Shown here: piece after piece, positions 21,765 through 31,607 of the stretch
How positions within the stretch are numbered: position 1 is the first letter of the stretch
Layout: each line of letters begins with the position of its first letter
Source: Alphaproteobacteria bacterium 46_93_T64
GTDB taxonomy: Bacteria > Pseudomonadota > Alphaproteobacteria > Sneathiellales > Sneathiellaceae
Assembly: GCA_002163135.1 (NCBI GenBank)
Contig: MAAN01000027.1
Location: 62,001 to 126,000, forward strand
DNA length: 64,000 bases
Direction: 5' to 3'
Position numbers and translations under genes: made by a program
The notes under the pieces: model-generated
The model's database searches: none
The model's input: the letters and a program-made list of their open reading frames with translations, nothing else
Told to the model about the DNA's origin: nothing

Positions 21765-22512
21765 TAATGAAATCAAGGACTGTTTTTACAACATCTGAAT
21801 TCGGAAATTCCTCAGCAATCAATGAAGTTCTTTCCTGGAATGTACCATCATTTCCAAACAGGCGCTTATAGGCATTCCTGAGGGCGTGGATTTCATCCCG
21901 CGAAAAACCTCGGCGCTTCATCCCAGTAAGATTAAGACCGCCGAGTACAGCCCGGTTGCCGGTTGCTGAACCGAAGGGAATAATATCTGTCTCAACACCT
22001 GATGCACCGCCAATCATGGCATGAGCACCAATTCGTACAAACTGGTGAACGGCTGACAAGCCACCAATAATGGCAAAATCGTCGATGACAACATGCCCGC
22101 CCAAAGTCGCATTATTTACCAATATTACATGATTTCCCACCCTGCAATCGTGGGCAATATGGGCCGCCACCATGATCAAACAATCATTTCCAATTTTTGT
22201 GAGTGCCCCGCCCCCTGCGGTTCCTGGATTAATCGTGACATGTTCACGGATAACGCAGTGGTCCCCAATTTGAACCTCACTGTCCTCACCATGGAACTTG
22301 AGGTCCTGTGGGGCATGACCGATGGAGGCAAAAGGAAAAACAGTACATGCATCACCGATAGACGTTTTCCCAGCCACAGCTACATGTGACTTTAAAACCG
22401 TATCAGCACCAATACTTACACCACTGTCGATTACGCAATAGGGTCCGATTTTGGCCGTGGGGTGGATACTCGCACCTTCTTCAATAACTGCGCTTTGATG
22501 AATATTCGACAT
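21727..22512 (-). CDS. lpxA: UDP-N-acetylglucosamine acyltransferase
   Basis: Transfers a 3-hydroxyacyl chain from ACP to UDP-GlcNAc, the first step of lipid A synthesis. The 261-residue product is a left-handed β-helix of hexapeptide repeats, with the family hallmarks IGPYCVIDSGVSIG, the GHAPQDLKF strand, catalytic-His segment HDCRVGNHVILVNNATLGGHV and IIGGLSAVHQFVRIGAHAMIGG. The C-terminal helical domain carries GLNLTGMKRRGFSRDEI. It follows fabZ by 100 nt and overlaps lpxI. Confidence 0.97.
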   Translation of the reverse strand: MSNIHQSAVIEEGASIHPTAKIGPYCVIDSGVSIGADTVLKSHVAVAGKTSIGDACTVFPFASIGHAPQDLKFHGEDSEVQIGDHCVIREHVTINPGTAGGGALTKIGNDCLIMVAAHIAHDCRVGNHVILVNNATLGGHVVIDDFAIIGGLSAVHQFVRIGAHAMIGGASGVETDIIPFGSATGNRAVLGGLNLTGMKRRGFSRDEIHALRNAYKRLFGNDGTFQERTSLIAEEFPNSDVVKTVLDFINGETKRGFCQPQ

Positions 22513-22612
22513 CTTGAACCAATAATTAAAATTCTACTATGTATTGCTACCAAGACCCTGAGCAACACGCAAATCAAGCATTGTTACAGCAGGTTTCGGA
22601 CCAACAAATCAA

Positions 22613-23086
22613 TTAGTCTGTAATCATCGCAGCGAAATCAGCCTCTGCAACTTTCTTTCCTTCGACCTCAACAATGCCTGAGAATTTCCAAACAGGACCA
22701 CGCTGATGTTTCTTGGTGACTTTAATTTCTAGTACATCGCCCGGTGTAACCGGCGCACGGAAACGTGCATTATCGATCGACATAAACAAGACGTTTTTTT
22801 GTGTGCCAGCTGAATCCAATGTCTTTATCACAAGAATGGCTGCAGTTTGCGCCATCGCTTCGACAATCATAACCCCTGGCATAATTGGGCGATTTGGAAA
22901 ATGCCCTTGAAAATGAGGTTCATTCATAGTTACATTTTTAATGCCTGTCGCTGATTTATCCAGCACGATGTCTTTAACACGGTCAACAAGTAACAATGGA
23001 TATCTATGGGGCAGCATATCCAGAATTTGAATAATATCAACGGTATCCACGACTGTATTTTCTGTATTTTCTGTCGTTTCTGTCAT
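22613..23086 (-). CDS. fabZ: 3-hydroxyacyl-ACP dehydratase FabZ
   Basis: Dehydrates 3-hydroxyacyl-ACP in fatty acid elongation and competes with LpxA/LpxD for the same substrate pool. The 157-residue hot-dog protein has [17 protein letters not shown] and the catalytic His/Glu motif [24 protein letters not shown] low-complexity N-terminal extension ([15 protein letters not shown]) is encoded by a short tandem repeat and is unusual; an internal start cannot be excluded. The ATG overlaps the lpxD stop by 4 nt. Confidence 0.96.
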   Translation of the reverse strand: MTETTENTENTVVDTVDIIQILDMLPHRYPLLLVDRVKDIVLDKSATGIKNVTMNEPHFQGHFPNRPIMPGVMIVEAMAQTAAILVIKTLDSAGTQKNVLFMSIDNARFRAPVTPGDVLEIKVTKKHQRGPVWKFSGIVEVEGKKVAEADFAAMITD

Positions 23087-24111
23087 TTTTTCGGCCCTTT
23101 ACGTTTTGCCAACTGACTGAGTGTGGCAATTGATCTAAAGAATTCTCTGCGGGGTCTTGCAGGGAAACCCGCATAGACCTGTCCAGCAGGAACATCTGAA
23201 ATTACTCCGGATTTTGCGGAAATCTGAGTACCCGTTCCAATTCTAATATGACCGGCTAGTCCCACTTGACCGCCAAGTACAACGAAATCTTCCAATACAG
23301 TACTTCCGGAAACTCCGGTTTGCGCAGCTATAATACAGCCACGTCCCATTTTAACATTGTGAGCGATTTGGCAAAGATTATCTATCCAACAACTGTCTCC
23401 AATAACAGTATCTGGCCCCGAACCGCGGTCAATCGTTGTATTTGCACCGATTTCTACGCTGCTGCCAATAAGGACACGTCCCAATTGCGGTATCTTAATG
23501 TGCCCGTTTGGATCCGGAGCAAAGCCAAACCCGTCACCACCAATCCGCACGCCAGAATGTAAAGTGACATTGTCGCCAAGTTGACAAGCCATTAAAGAAA
23601 CTTGAGAAAATATCTTACAGTCGCGTCCAATCTTCACATTTTTTTCAACGTTACAATGGCTGGCAACAATAGTATTTCTGCCAATGCGAACACCGTCTTT
23701 TACGACGCTATAGGCACCGATGCTAACATTATTCCCTATTTTTGCAGTGTCCGCTACGATTGCTGTTGGATGTATTTGCCCACTAGATAAATCATCCGGA
23801 TAAAAATATGACGCAATTTTCGCGTAGGCTTTATATGGATCCCCAGCAACAAGTAAAGCCATCTTTGTTGGCGCCTGTTCAATATATTGCTTTGAGACAA
23901 TGCATGCACTGCTGGTTGAGCGTACAAAGTCTTCAACATATTTTGGGTTGCTTAAAAAACTGACATGGCCAGCATCAGCCGTATCCAGAGGCTGAACATC
24001 CAAGATCATAAGGTTAGGATTAGCCACATTTACTAACTCGGCGCCAGCAATCTCAGCTAGCTCGCCTAGTGAAAACGGTCCCCGTTTTTCGAAATAGAGA
24101 GGGTCTGCCAT
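23083..24111 (-). CDS. lpxD: UDP-3-O-(3-hydroxyacyl)glucosamine N-acyltransferase
   Basis: Adds the second acyl chain (N-linked) in lipid A synthesis. The 342-residue product has the N-terminal uridine-binding domain ([27 protein letters not shown]), a β-helix of hexapeptide repeats with [17 protein letters not shown], the catalytic His region [20 protein letters not shown], and a C-terminal helix. It lies 2 nt after the ompH stop and overlaps fabZ by 4 nt, in the standard bamA-ompH-lpxD-fabZ-lpxA order. Confidence 0.97.
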   Translation of the reverse strand: MADPLYFEKRGPFSLGELAEIAGAELVNVANPNLMILDVQPLDTADAGHVSFLSNPKYVEDFVRSTSSACIVSKQYIEQAPTKMALLVAGDPYKAYAKIASYFYPDDLSSGQIHPTAIVADTAKIGNNVSIGAYSVVKDGVRIGRNTIVASHCNVEKNVKIGRDCKIFSQVSLMACQLGDNVTLHSGVRIGGDGFGFAPDPNGHIKIPQLGRVLIGSSVEIGANTTIDRGSGPDTVIGDSCWIDNLCQIAHNVKMGRGCIIAAQTGVSGSTVLEDFVVLGGQVGLAGHIRIGTGTQISAKSGVISDVPAGQVYAGFPARPRREFFRSIATLSQLAKRKGPKK

Positions 24112-24113
24112 AA

Positions 24114-24689
24114 TTATTCTGATTTCAGTGGGACTAGGACAAGTTTCATTTTCTTCAGTTTGGCATTCAATTTTTTAATCACCTCACTGGTGACTTCAAG
24201 CTTCTTTTCGCCAAAAAGGATTTTCTTCTTCTCAACAATCATTGTTGCGCCGACAGATTTTGCTACCTCTGATACAATCGGTTCCATTGCTGCTTCAATT
24301 TTATTGATTGCTACTGATCTACTTTGAGCCAGTTGCTGCAATTTCTTTTGGTAGTCGTTTCTGTAACCACGCCCCTTATTGCTTAAAGCTTTTGATTTTA
24401 ATTGGAATTGTTCTGGTGAGAGGATGACACGCTGTTGTGCTAATTCTTGTTGTTCTTTGCGAAAAGTAGCTTCTCTTGCCTTCGCGTCCTCTTTGAGTTT
24501 TTTGTCCATTGCTTTTAATTGAACATCAACGTCCTTCATCGCAAGCGAGTTTACAAGTACCTTACCCAAATCAAGAATTGCGACTGTTTGCTCTTGCTGC
24601 GCCAATGCAACTGGCATGTGGCCTTGGAATACCACGATAGCAATCCAAAGAAATGCAAAGTAATTAACTTTCAATAATATGTTTCGCAT
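24114..24689 (-). CDS. skp: OmpH/Skp family periplasmic chaperone
   Basis: Holds unfolded outer-membrane proteins in the periplasm on their way to BamA. The 191-residue precursor has a signal peptide (about residues 1-30, NYFAFLWIAIVVFQGHMPVALA, cleavage likely after ALA). A short β-core segment follows (TVAILDLGKVLVNSLA), then a long charged helical hairpin (LKEDAKAREATFRKEQQELA and onward). The final β-strand region is followed by a lysine-rich tail longer than in E. coli Skp (161 residues). Its ATG directly follows the bamA TAA. Confidence 0.9.
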   Translation of the reverse strand: MRNILLKVNYFAFLWIAIVVFQGHMPVALAQQEQTVAILDLGKVLVNSLAMKDVDVQLKAMDKKLKEDAKAREATFRKEQQELAQQRVILSPEQFQLKSKALSNKGRGYRNDYQKKLQQLAQSRSVAINKIEAAMEPIVSEVAKSVGATMIVEKKKILFGEKKLEVTSEVIKKLNAKLKKMKLVLVPLKSE

Positions 24690-26972
24690 TTAGAAACGTG
24701 TCCCAAATTCAATCTGAAAGACTTCGTCCTTGTCATGGTCTTCTTTAATAAATGGATAAGACACATTAACTTGCAAGGGTCCAAACGGAGACGTCCAGTT
24801 AACACCAACACCGGCAGAGGCACGAATTCCAGAACTATCAACAATATCTGGATCATTTTCATCAATGCCAGTAAGAGTACCAACATTAACGTAAGATCTG
24901 CCAATCAAACCAAACTCGTCAGGAAATCCCATAGGGAAGCGTACTTCAGCTTTACCCACAATATAGGCGTTACCACCTAATGCATCACCAGAATCTGTAT
25001 CTCTAGGCCCGATACCGGATTTCTCAAATCCACGGAAACTATTGCCTCCAAGATTAAAACGTTGAGACAAACGAACATCCTCTCCCAACCCGAAGATATA
25101 TCCGACGTCTCCACCCAAACTTAATACAACATCATCATCAAGTAGCGGGAAGAAGTGGATATAATCAGCATTTGACGAAATTGAGTAAACATCGCCGCCC
25201 AATCCACTATAAGTCTGGCCAAAAGTATATTTATAACCTTCAGTAGGAAGTAGGCTGTCGTCTAGATGGTTAAAGCTGACTTTATAGCCAACAGCTGAAG
25301 TCAACAATTCTCCTTCGGCATCAATAATTACTTGAGAGGCTCCTGGATTCACATCACTTACGTTCTCATTTATAAGAGAGTAATTTATTGAAGCGCTCAC
25401 ATTTTCCGTAATCGGAAAGCCAGTTCTGAGTTTAAAACCTAAACGTTCGAGATCGTACCCTGACTCATCTTGCCTATCATCCCGTAAACTAAAGATATCA
25501 AAACCAGCGCGTAAATTTTTATCTAGAAAATATGGCTCTGTAAATCCTAGGTCTATCTGTTGTGTATCTGCTCCTAACGAGATTTTGAACCGGAGATCCT
25601 GCCCCTTGCCAAGAAGGTTCCGTTCACGTATCTGCAGATCTGCAGATACAGAATCCTGTGTAGAAAATCCAGCACCAACACTCAGTTCACCCGTTGATTT
25701 TTCTTGAACATCAACATTAACTATCGTTTTATCCGGACTTGACCCTTCATCTTGTGTAATTTCTACTTTTTCAAAAAAGTTCATACCACGAATTCTAGAC
25801 TTAGTACGACGCAACAGCGCTGTATTAAAGGCATCTCCTTCGACCAGTCTAAACTCCCGACGAATCACGTGATCAAGAGTTCTCACATTTCCTGTAATAT
25901 TAATACGTTCAACATAAACCCTAGGGGATTTTTTAATCTGATAGTTGATCGAAATAGTGAGCGTTTCTTTATCCCGTTTAACCATAGGGCGAACATTTAC
26001 AAACGCATACCCCAAGCGACCAAGTTCAAACGTTAATATTTGTATTGTCTCTTCGATTGCGGTGGCATCATAGGTTTCACCTTCAAATGTCGTGAGTAAC
26101 GCACGAACAGCTTCAGGCTGCAGATCTTTGATCTCACTTTCGACATCGATTTCACCAAAGGTATATTGTTTTCCTTCGTCCACAGCGAAAGAAATAAAGA
26201 AACCGTCGCGATCTGGTGTTAGCTCAGCTATAGCTGAAACCACTCGAAAATCAGCATAACCTTTGCTCAAATAATATTTGCGGAGTAGTTCCCTATCGTA
26301 GGTCAAACGATCTGGATCATATGTATCGTCGTCTGACAACAAATTATACCAGCGTGTCTCGGTGGTAGAGATTTGACCAAGCAAGCGATCATCTGAGAAT
26401 TTCTTATTCCCAATGAAACGAATTTTGCGAATTCCCGTTTCTTCGCCTTCGTTTATTTCAAAGACAAGATCAACTCGGTTTGAGGGAAGCTGAATAACTT
26501 TGGGCTCAACGACAGCGGCAAAACGACCACTCCGCCTGTAAACTGTGATTATCCGCTGCACATCATTTTGGACTCGTGCACGCGTATAAACAACACGAGG
26601 ACGAAGCTGAACTTCTGCATTCAGGATACCATCTTCAATCCTCAGATTTCCTTCAAAGGCCAAGCGGTTAATAATCGGGTTTTCTACTACGGCAATGATC
26701 ACAGTGCTACCGTCTCGCCGAATAGATACATCAGCAAACAACCCTGTGTTAAACAAAGCTTTTAGCGATTTATCGACACGTGAGCGATTGTAAGGTGAGC
26801 CAACAGAAAAAAGCAAATAAGACTGCACAGTGGCAGCTTCGATACGCCGGTTGCCGTCTACCTGTATTTCAGTGATCGTACTTGAGGCTTGCGCATACGC
26901 ATACCCACGATCTGAAACACCGATATTCAGAACTGTCATCGCAAGCAAACAAACGAATAACGTTACGCGCAA
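24690..26972 (-). CDS. bamA: Outer membrane protein assembly factor BamA
   Basis: Central Omp85 component that inserts β-barrel proteins into the outer membrane. The 760-residue precursor has a signal peptide ending near YAYAQA, five POTRA repeats (about residues 30-430, for example ITEIQVDGNRRIEAATV and VYVERINITGNVRTLDHVIRREF) and a 16-strand barrel (about 430-760) with the Omp85 motif in SQRFNLGGNSFRGFEKSGIGPRD and a C-terminal Phe (FGTRF). The only sensible start is TTG 26972: a strong GGGGGGA lies 6 nt upstream and the first in-frame ATG would truncate the signal peptide. Confidence 0.96.
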   Translation of the reverse strand: MRVTLFVCLLAMTVLNIGVSDRGYAYAQASSTITEIQVDGNRRIEAATVQSYLLFSVGSPYNRSRVDKSLKALFNTGLFADVSIRRDGSTVIIAVVENPIINRLAFEGNLRIEDGILNAEVQLRPRVVYTRARVQNDVQRIITVYRRSGRFAAVVEPKVIQLPSNRVDLVFEINEGEETGIRKIRFIGNKKFSDDRLLGQISTTETRWYNLLSDDDTYDPDRLTYDRELLRKYYLSKGYADFRVVSAIAELTPDRDGFFISFAVDEGKQYTFGEIDVESEIKDLQPEAVRALLTTFEGETYDATAIEETIQILTFELGRLGYAFVNVRPMVKRDKETLTISINYQIKKSPRVYVERINITGNVRTLDHVIRREFRLVEGDAFNTALLRRTKSRIRGMNFFEKVEITQDEGSSPDKTIVNVDVQEKSTGELSVGAGFSTQDSVSADLQIRERNLLGKGQDLRFKISLGADTQQIDLGFTEPYFLDKNLRAGFDIFSLRDDRQDESGYDLERLGFKLRTGFPITENVSASINYSLINENVSDVNPGASQVIIDAEGELLTSAVGYKVSFNHLDDSLLPTEGYKYTFGQTYSGLGGDVYSISSNADYIHFFPLLDDDVVLSLGGDVGYIFGLGEDVRLSQRFNLGGNSFRGFEKSGIGPRDTDSGDALGGNAYIVGKAEVRFPMGFPDEFGLIGRSYVNVGTLTGIDENDPDIVDSSGIRASAGVGVNWTSPFGPLQVNVSYPFIKEDHDKDEVFQIEFGTRF

Positions 26973-27029
26973 TTTACATCCCCCCGATAGGATTAATCAC
27001 CTTGTTTAATAAGGTTTTTTATTGGCCAA

Positions 27030-28181
27030 CTATGAAAACAAACCAACGAAGAAATCCTTGACCCATGGTTTATTCAAGTCGTTCCACGTTGCAAATACCA
27101 TTAGCATCAGTACGAGCGTTAGTCCAACACGGAAACCGAATTCCATAGCTTTTTCACCCAATGGACGGCCACGGATTGCTTCGAAAGAATAAAAGAGCAG
27201 ATGCCCTCCGTCCAGCATTGGAATTGGGAACAAGTTGATCAAGCCCAAACTTATAGATACAAAAATCATAAAATTGAAAAGCGATAACAGATTTCCAGTA
27301 AAATCATCGCCGCGTTTGGCCGCATCACCTGACATCTTAATAATGCCAAGGGGTCCACTTAACTCTGTGGTATCCCGAGCGCCTGTGATCATCTGCCAAG
27401 CGCCCTTGAGAGTTGCTGTGGTGATAAACCATGTCTGGTCAACCGCGCTAACTACGGCGCTTCCAAGATTATGATCTTTAAATTCACGTTTGGTCGACCG
27501 AATACCCAACTGACCAATCTTTTGAATGTTACCACTACTATCTTTGTATTCTACAATACGTGGCGTAATATCTATCTTTACATTCGCACCGCCTCGATCG
27601 ACATCCAGGTGGAGAGGTTCATCCAGGCCAATAATTACTTTTTGACGAAGCTCCTCAAAACTACTGATCTCAGATCCATCAATTGCTATAATTCGGTCGC
27701 CAGGTAGAATACCCGCCTTTTCCGCAGCACTTTCAGAAACGACTTCAGTTGCAACTGGCGGAGTATGCGCTTGCCCCAATGTTAGAAATAGAATTGTCAG
27801 GGCAACAATGGCAAAAATGTAATTGGCTGCCGGTCCTGCGAATACGACCGCTGAACGTTGCCAAAGCGCTTTATGGTGAAATGATACGTTGCGCTCTTCG
27901 TCGGTTAATTCTTTAAGACTTCCGTCTGCGGTACTGGCAACACCAGCATCCCCAAAAAACTTCACATAACCGCCAAATGGAATTGCACTTATGCGCCAAC
28001 GGCATCCATTTTTATCATACCAGCCAAATATTTCCTTACCAAAACCGATAGAAAACACATCAACTTTTATGCCACAGAACCTTGCAATCTTGTAATGTCC
28101 ATATTCATGAACAAATACCAAAACAGTAATAACCACAACAAATGCAGGTATGTAAACCCAGTTTTCAGCCAATAGCCCCAT
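27030..28181 (-). CDS. rseP: RIP zinc metalloprotease RseP (site-2 protease)
   Basis: Intramembrane zinc protease that cleaves anti-sigma factors and remnant signal peptides in the inner membrane. In the 383-residue product the zinc motif HEYGH is at residues 25-29 in the first span. A PDZ domain follows (about 130-210, AGILPGDRIIAIDGSEI), and the second catalytic motif NLFPIPMLDGGH is near residue 320. Only one PDZ domain is evident, typical of the shorter alphaproteobacterial form, whereas E. coli RseP has two. It lies between dxr and bamA as usual. Confidence 0.96.
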   Translation of the reverse strand: MGLLAENWVYIPAFVVVITVLVFVHEYGHYKIARFCGIKVDVFSIGFGKEIFGWYDKNGCRWRISAIPFGGYVKFFGDAGVASTADGSLKELTDEERNVSFHHKALWQRSAVVFAGPAANYIFAIVALTILFLTLGQAHTPPVATEVVSESAAEKAGILPGDRIIAIDGSEISSFEELRQKVIIGLDEPLHLDVDRGGANVKIDITPRIVEYKDSSGNIQKIGQLGIRSTKREFKDHNLGSAVVSAVDQTWFITTATLKGAWQMITGARDTTELSGPLGIIKMSGDAAKRGDDFTGNLLSLFNFMIFVSISLGLINLFPIPMLDGGHLLFYSFEAIRGRPLGEKAMEFGFRVGLTLVLMLMVFATWNDLNKPWVKDFFVGLFS

Positions 28182-28229
28182 AACGATGTCTATCCAGTCG
28201 TTTTCGAAAAAAATTTAGTACTTCTTAAA

Positions 28230-29435
28230 CTAGCTCAATTTGTCGATAATGTGACGAGCAAGTTCCCGACCTTTGCGATCTTGCTGAAATACATCCTCAA
28301 CGCAAGTGATTACCTGAAGATCAATATCATTCATGACGTCTTCTACAACATGAGCAATTTCCAAAAATCCAATTTCACCACAAAGAAAACTCTCTACAGC
28401 GATTTCATTTGCTGCATTTAGTATCGCAGGTGCTGAATTACCAGCTTCAAGTGCTTCTTTTGCCAGTCGCAGCGCAGGAAAGCGTTGATAATCTGGATCT
28501 TCAAAAGTTAAAGATCCAATTTTCGCGAAATCCAGTTTCTCTGCTGTAAAACTGTGCCTATCCGGCCAGCCTAGAGCGTAGGATATTGGGGTTCGCATAT
28601 CTGGCGTTCCCATTTGCGCCAAGATGGAACCATCTCCATATTCAACCATGCTGTGAATGATAGATTGCGGGTGAACCAAAATATCAATTTGCTCTTTAGC
28701 AACAGGAAATAAGTGGTAAGCTTCAATAAGCTCCAATCCCTTATTCATCATAGTCGCACTATCGATGGAAATCTTTGCCCCCATGTCCCAATTGGGATGG
28801 GCCAAAGCTTGTTCTCTCGTTACTTCTCTCATCTCATCATAGGTGCGACCAAGAAAAGGTCCGCCAGATGCGGTTAATATCAACCGATCCACAGTATCGA
28901 TCTGATGCGTCTCCAGCACTTGGAATATTGCATTATGCTCACTATCCACTGGCAACAAAGTCGCACCGCTTTGCTGAACATTTTTAATCATCAAATCACC
29001 GGCACAAACAAGAGCCTCCTTATTCGCCAGCGCAACCGTCGTTCCGGATTTAATTGCAGATAATGTGGGCTTAAGGCCAGCGGCGCCGACAATAGACGAC
29101 ATGACCCAGTCAACAGGTTCTGCAGCTGCTTCGATTAGTGCATTATTTCCCGCAGCAACTTCGACATTAATACCGGACAGTAGATCCTTTAATCCTTGAT
29201 ACAATTTTTCGTCAGCAATAACCACCTTGCGAGCTTTGAGACGTTTTGCCTGGGCTGCAAGTTCCAAAATATTGCTTTTCGCGGTTAAGACTTCGACTTG
29301 AAAATTTTCAGGCTTTTCCTCAATGAGGCTTATTGTGCTACAACCAACAGATCCGGTAGAGCCCAAAATACTAATTTTCTTTGGTGCCTGCATTGTGAAT
29401 GGCACCGGGTTTGTCGTTTCGGCAACCTTGATCAT
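28230..29435 (-). CDS. dxr: 1-deoxy-D-xylulose 5-phosphate reductoisomerase
   Basis: Converts DXP to 2-C-methyl-D-erythritol 4-phosphate, the committed step of the MEP isoprenoid pathway that feeds UppS. The 401-residue product has the NADPH-binding motif ISILGSTGSVGCSTISLI, AGNNALIEAAAEPVDWVMSS, the substrate/metal loop LLPVDSEHNAIFQ, LTASGGPFLG and MNKGLELIEAYHLF. I keep ATG 29435 because GGGA lies 7 nt upstream; the internal Met at residue 15 has no ribosome-binding site. The N-terminus is therefore about 15 residues longer than in E. coli. Confidence 0.97.
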   Translation of the reverse strand: MIKVAETTNPVPFTMQAPKKISILGSTGSVGCSTISLIEEKPENFQVEVLTAKSNILELAAQAKRLKARKVVIADEKLYQGLKDLLSGINVEVAAGNNALIEAAAEPVDWVMSSIVGAAGLKPTLSAIKSGTTVALANKEALVCAGDLMIKNVQQSGATLLPVDSEHNAIFQVLETHQIDTVDRLILTASGGPFLGRTYDEMREVTREQALAHPNWDMGAKISIDSATMMNKGLELIEAYHLFPVAKEQIDILVHPQSIIHSMVEYGDGSILAQMGTPDMRTPISYALGWPDRHSFTAEKLDFAKIGSLTFEDPDYQRFPALRLAKEALEAGNSAPAILNAANEIAVESFLCGEIGFLEIAHVVEDVMNDIDLQVITCVEDVFQQDRKGRELARHIIDKLS

Positions 29436-29436
29436 T

Positions 29437-30246
29437 CTAAAATCCCACCAGGGTCTTTATCATATATAACGCAGGCGCGACAAATAGCACTCCATCCAAC
29501 CTGTCCAAAACACCACCATGCCCTGGAATAAGATTACTTGCGTCCTTAATCCCAAAATGCCTTTTCCAAGCAGACTCGGCGAAATCACCGATCTGAGCAA
29601 CCACAGCAAGCACTGCCCCTGTTCCTGCAACAAGCCATGGAACGACATCTAGTTGCAACAGGTAAACATTCAACAAAACAGCGACAAAAGCAGCAGCTAT
29701 CATACCGCCGATTAAGCCTGCCCAGGTTTTGTTTGGGCTAATGGAGGGTGCAATTTTTGGCCCCCCGATGCTTCTTCCTGCGAAATAGGCTCCAATATCC
29801 GTCGCCCATACAATGAAAAACAGGAATATGGTTAGACTAAATCCAATTTCGGCGTCACCTCTAATCGACAAAAGGGACAAAACAGGCACACCGATATATA
29901 TAGGCCCCAGGAAAGCACCTTTCCATTCACGCTCTTCTCTTCTGAACCATGTCAGCGCTATCACACCAACGGCACAGATTAAAACGGCAGCCAAGGCATT
30001 TTGGTTATAACCTTCAAAACCAAAATATAGAGCAAGTAACAACCAAATTGTTATGAGAGTAATATAGCTGGGTTTATGTTTAAGAAAAGAGGCTCGGCAC
30101 CACTCAAAACTCATTGCAGCAGTGGCAATAGCCAAAAACAGCGCAAAATATGCGCCCCCTAAATAGGTAGCACCGATTGCTATGGGCGCAAGCACTAACG
30201 CAGAAATGATACGTAACTGTAAGGAAGACAAACTGGAGCTAGACAC
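29437..30246 (-). CDS. cdsA: Phosphatidate cytidylyltransferase
   Basis: Makes CDP-diacylglycerol from phosphatidate and CTP, the branch point for membrane phospholipids. The 269-residue polytopic protein has about seven membrane spans and the CdsA signature across VWATDIGAYFAGRSIGGPKI, SPNKTWAGLIGG and KRHFGIKDASNLIPGHGGVLDRLDG. The start codon is GTG 30246, overlapping the uppS stop by 8 nt, which suggests coupled translation. Confidence 0.95.
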   Translation of the reverse strand: MSSSSLSSLQLRIISALVLAPIAIGATYLGGAYFALFLAIATAAMSFEWCRASFLKHKPSYITLITIWLLLALYFGFEGYNQNALAAVLICAVGVIALTWFRREEREWKGAFLGPIYIGVPVLSLLSIRGDAEIGFSLTIFLFFIVWATDIGAYFAGRSIGGPKIAPSISPNKTWAGLIGGMIAAAFVAVLLNVYLLQLDVVPWLVAGTGAVLAVVAQIGDFAESAWKRHFGIKDASNLIPGHGGVLDRLDGVLFVAPALYMIKTLVGF

Positions 30247-30973
30247 TTACAGCCCCATAGCGCCTGCATCGGCTGTAATATTCTTCAATTGCCTTCTCAA
30301 GGCAATCTCTATTGAAATCAGGCCAAAGAACATCCTGAAAAATAAGTTCAGAATAGGCACATTGCCACAATAGAAAATTGCTCAATCGTTTTTCACCACT
30401 TGTACGCAAAACAAAATCAGGATCCGGGATACCAACTGTATCCAGTGCAGCAGCAAGACTTGCTTCTGTAATATCTTCAACAGACATGTCGCCAGACTGC
30501 ACCAACGCGGCAAGTTTTCGCGCAGAGTTTACAATTTCGGCTTGTGAACCATAACTAAGCGCTATGGTTAGAACCAAATCAGTATTGTGACTTGTTTCAC
30601 TAGCAGCGAGTTTCACCAAATCTTGAACATCACGAGGTAATTTATTGATATTGCCAATAAAATTTACTTTAACGCCTGCCGTTTTTAGTTCTGCCAACTC
30701 GCGTTTAATAAAATACCTGAAAAGCCCCATGAGATGATTTACTTCTTCATCTGGTCGTTTCCAATTTTCTGAGGAAAACGCAAACAGGGTTAAGAAAGGG
30801 ATACCCAGTTCACGGCACCCCTTAATCGCTTCTCTAACTGCTTTAGCACCTTGCTCATGCCCTTTCAGGCGGCTCATGGATCGTTTACTGGCCCAACGGC
30901 CATTCCCATCCATGATGATCGCAACATGCCTAAGCAAATTAGGTGTCAGATCATTTTTATTAACAATCCCCAT
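30239..30973 (-). CDS. uppS: Undecaprenyl diphosphate synthase
   Basis: Cis-prenyltransferase that builds the C55 lipid carrier for peptidoglycan and O-antigen. The 244-residue product has the diphosphate-binding motif HVAIIMDGNGRWASKR near residue 17. Further family motifs are LTLFAFSSENWKRP, LVLTIALSYGSQAEIV and the C-terminal DPDFVLRTSGEKRLSNFLLW. It lies 3 nt after the frr stop and is followed by cdsA. Confidence 0.97.
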   Translation of the reverse strand: MGIVNKNDLTPNLLRHVAIIMDGNGRWASKRSMSRLKGHEQGAKAVREAIKGCRELGIPFLTLFAFSSENWKRPDEEVNHLMGLFRYFIKRELAELKTAGVKVNFIGNINKLPRDVQDLVKLAASETSHNTDLVLTIALSYGSQAEIVNSARKLAALVQSGDMSVEDITEASLAAALDTVGIPDPDFVLRTSGEKRLSNFLLWQCAYSELIFQDVLWPDFNRDCLEKAIEEYYSRCRRYGAVSV

Positions 30974-30976
30974 GCG

Positions 30977-31534
30977 TCAAACCTGCATAATTTCCTGTTG
31001 CTTCTCAGCCAGTGTGTCATCTACTTTTTTAACAAAAGTATCGGTCAAGGTTTGAATTTCCCCTTCGATGCGCTTCACATCATCTTTGGATAAATCACCA
31101 TCTTTCTCTGCGGTTTTCGCCGCATCAATACCATGGCGGCGTACATTACGGATGGCGATTTTCGACTGCTCAGCATAACCACTTGCAACTTTAGTCAAGT
31201 CCACGCGGCGCTCTTCTGTTAGTTCTGGAATAGGCACTCGAACACTCAACCCATCGACCATTGGGTTGAGACCAAGGCCTGCATTACGGATCCCTTTCTC
31301 AACAGCGGACACATTGCTCTTGTCCCAAACGTTAGCCGTCAACATACGAGGTTCTGGGGCGCTTACTGTTGCCACTTGTACCAGCGGCATCTGTGCGCCA
31401 TAAGATTCCACCATCACAGGCTCAAGCAAACTAACATGAGCACGACCCGTCCGAAGACCCCCGAATTCATGTTTGAGCGAATCCAGAGCCCCGTTCATTC
31501 GTTTTTCAAGGTCTTTCATTTCTGGCGCTGACAT
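30977..31534 (-). CDS. frr: Ribosome recycling factor
   Basis: Splits post-termination ribosomes together with EF-G. The 185-residue product matches the family length and shows [22 protein letters not shown] at the N-terminal helix, [15 protein letters not shown] in the β-domain, and [16 protein letters not shown] with [19 protein letters not shown] in the C-terminal helices. It follows pyrH by about 70 nt in the standard pyrH-frr-uppS order. Confidence 0.98.
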   Translation of the reverse strand: MSAPEMKDLEKRMNGALDSLKHEFGGLRTGRAHVSLLEPVMVESYGAQMPLVQVATVSAPEPRMLTANVWDKSNVSAVEKGIRNAGLGLNPMVDGLSVRVPIPELTEERRVDLTKVASGYAEQSKIAIRNVRRHGIDAAKTAEKDGDLSKDDVKRIEGEIQTLTDTFVKKVDDTLAEKQQEIMQV

Positions 31535-31607
31535 CCTGTTTTCCTTTTTTAACGGGCAATCCTACCCTGACGTCGTTAAGTTATTAAGCTGTATAACAAA
31601 TATTGAG

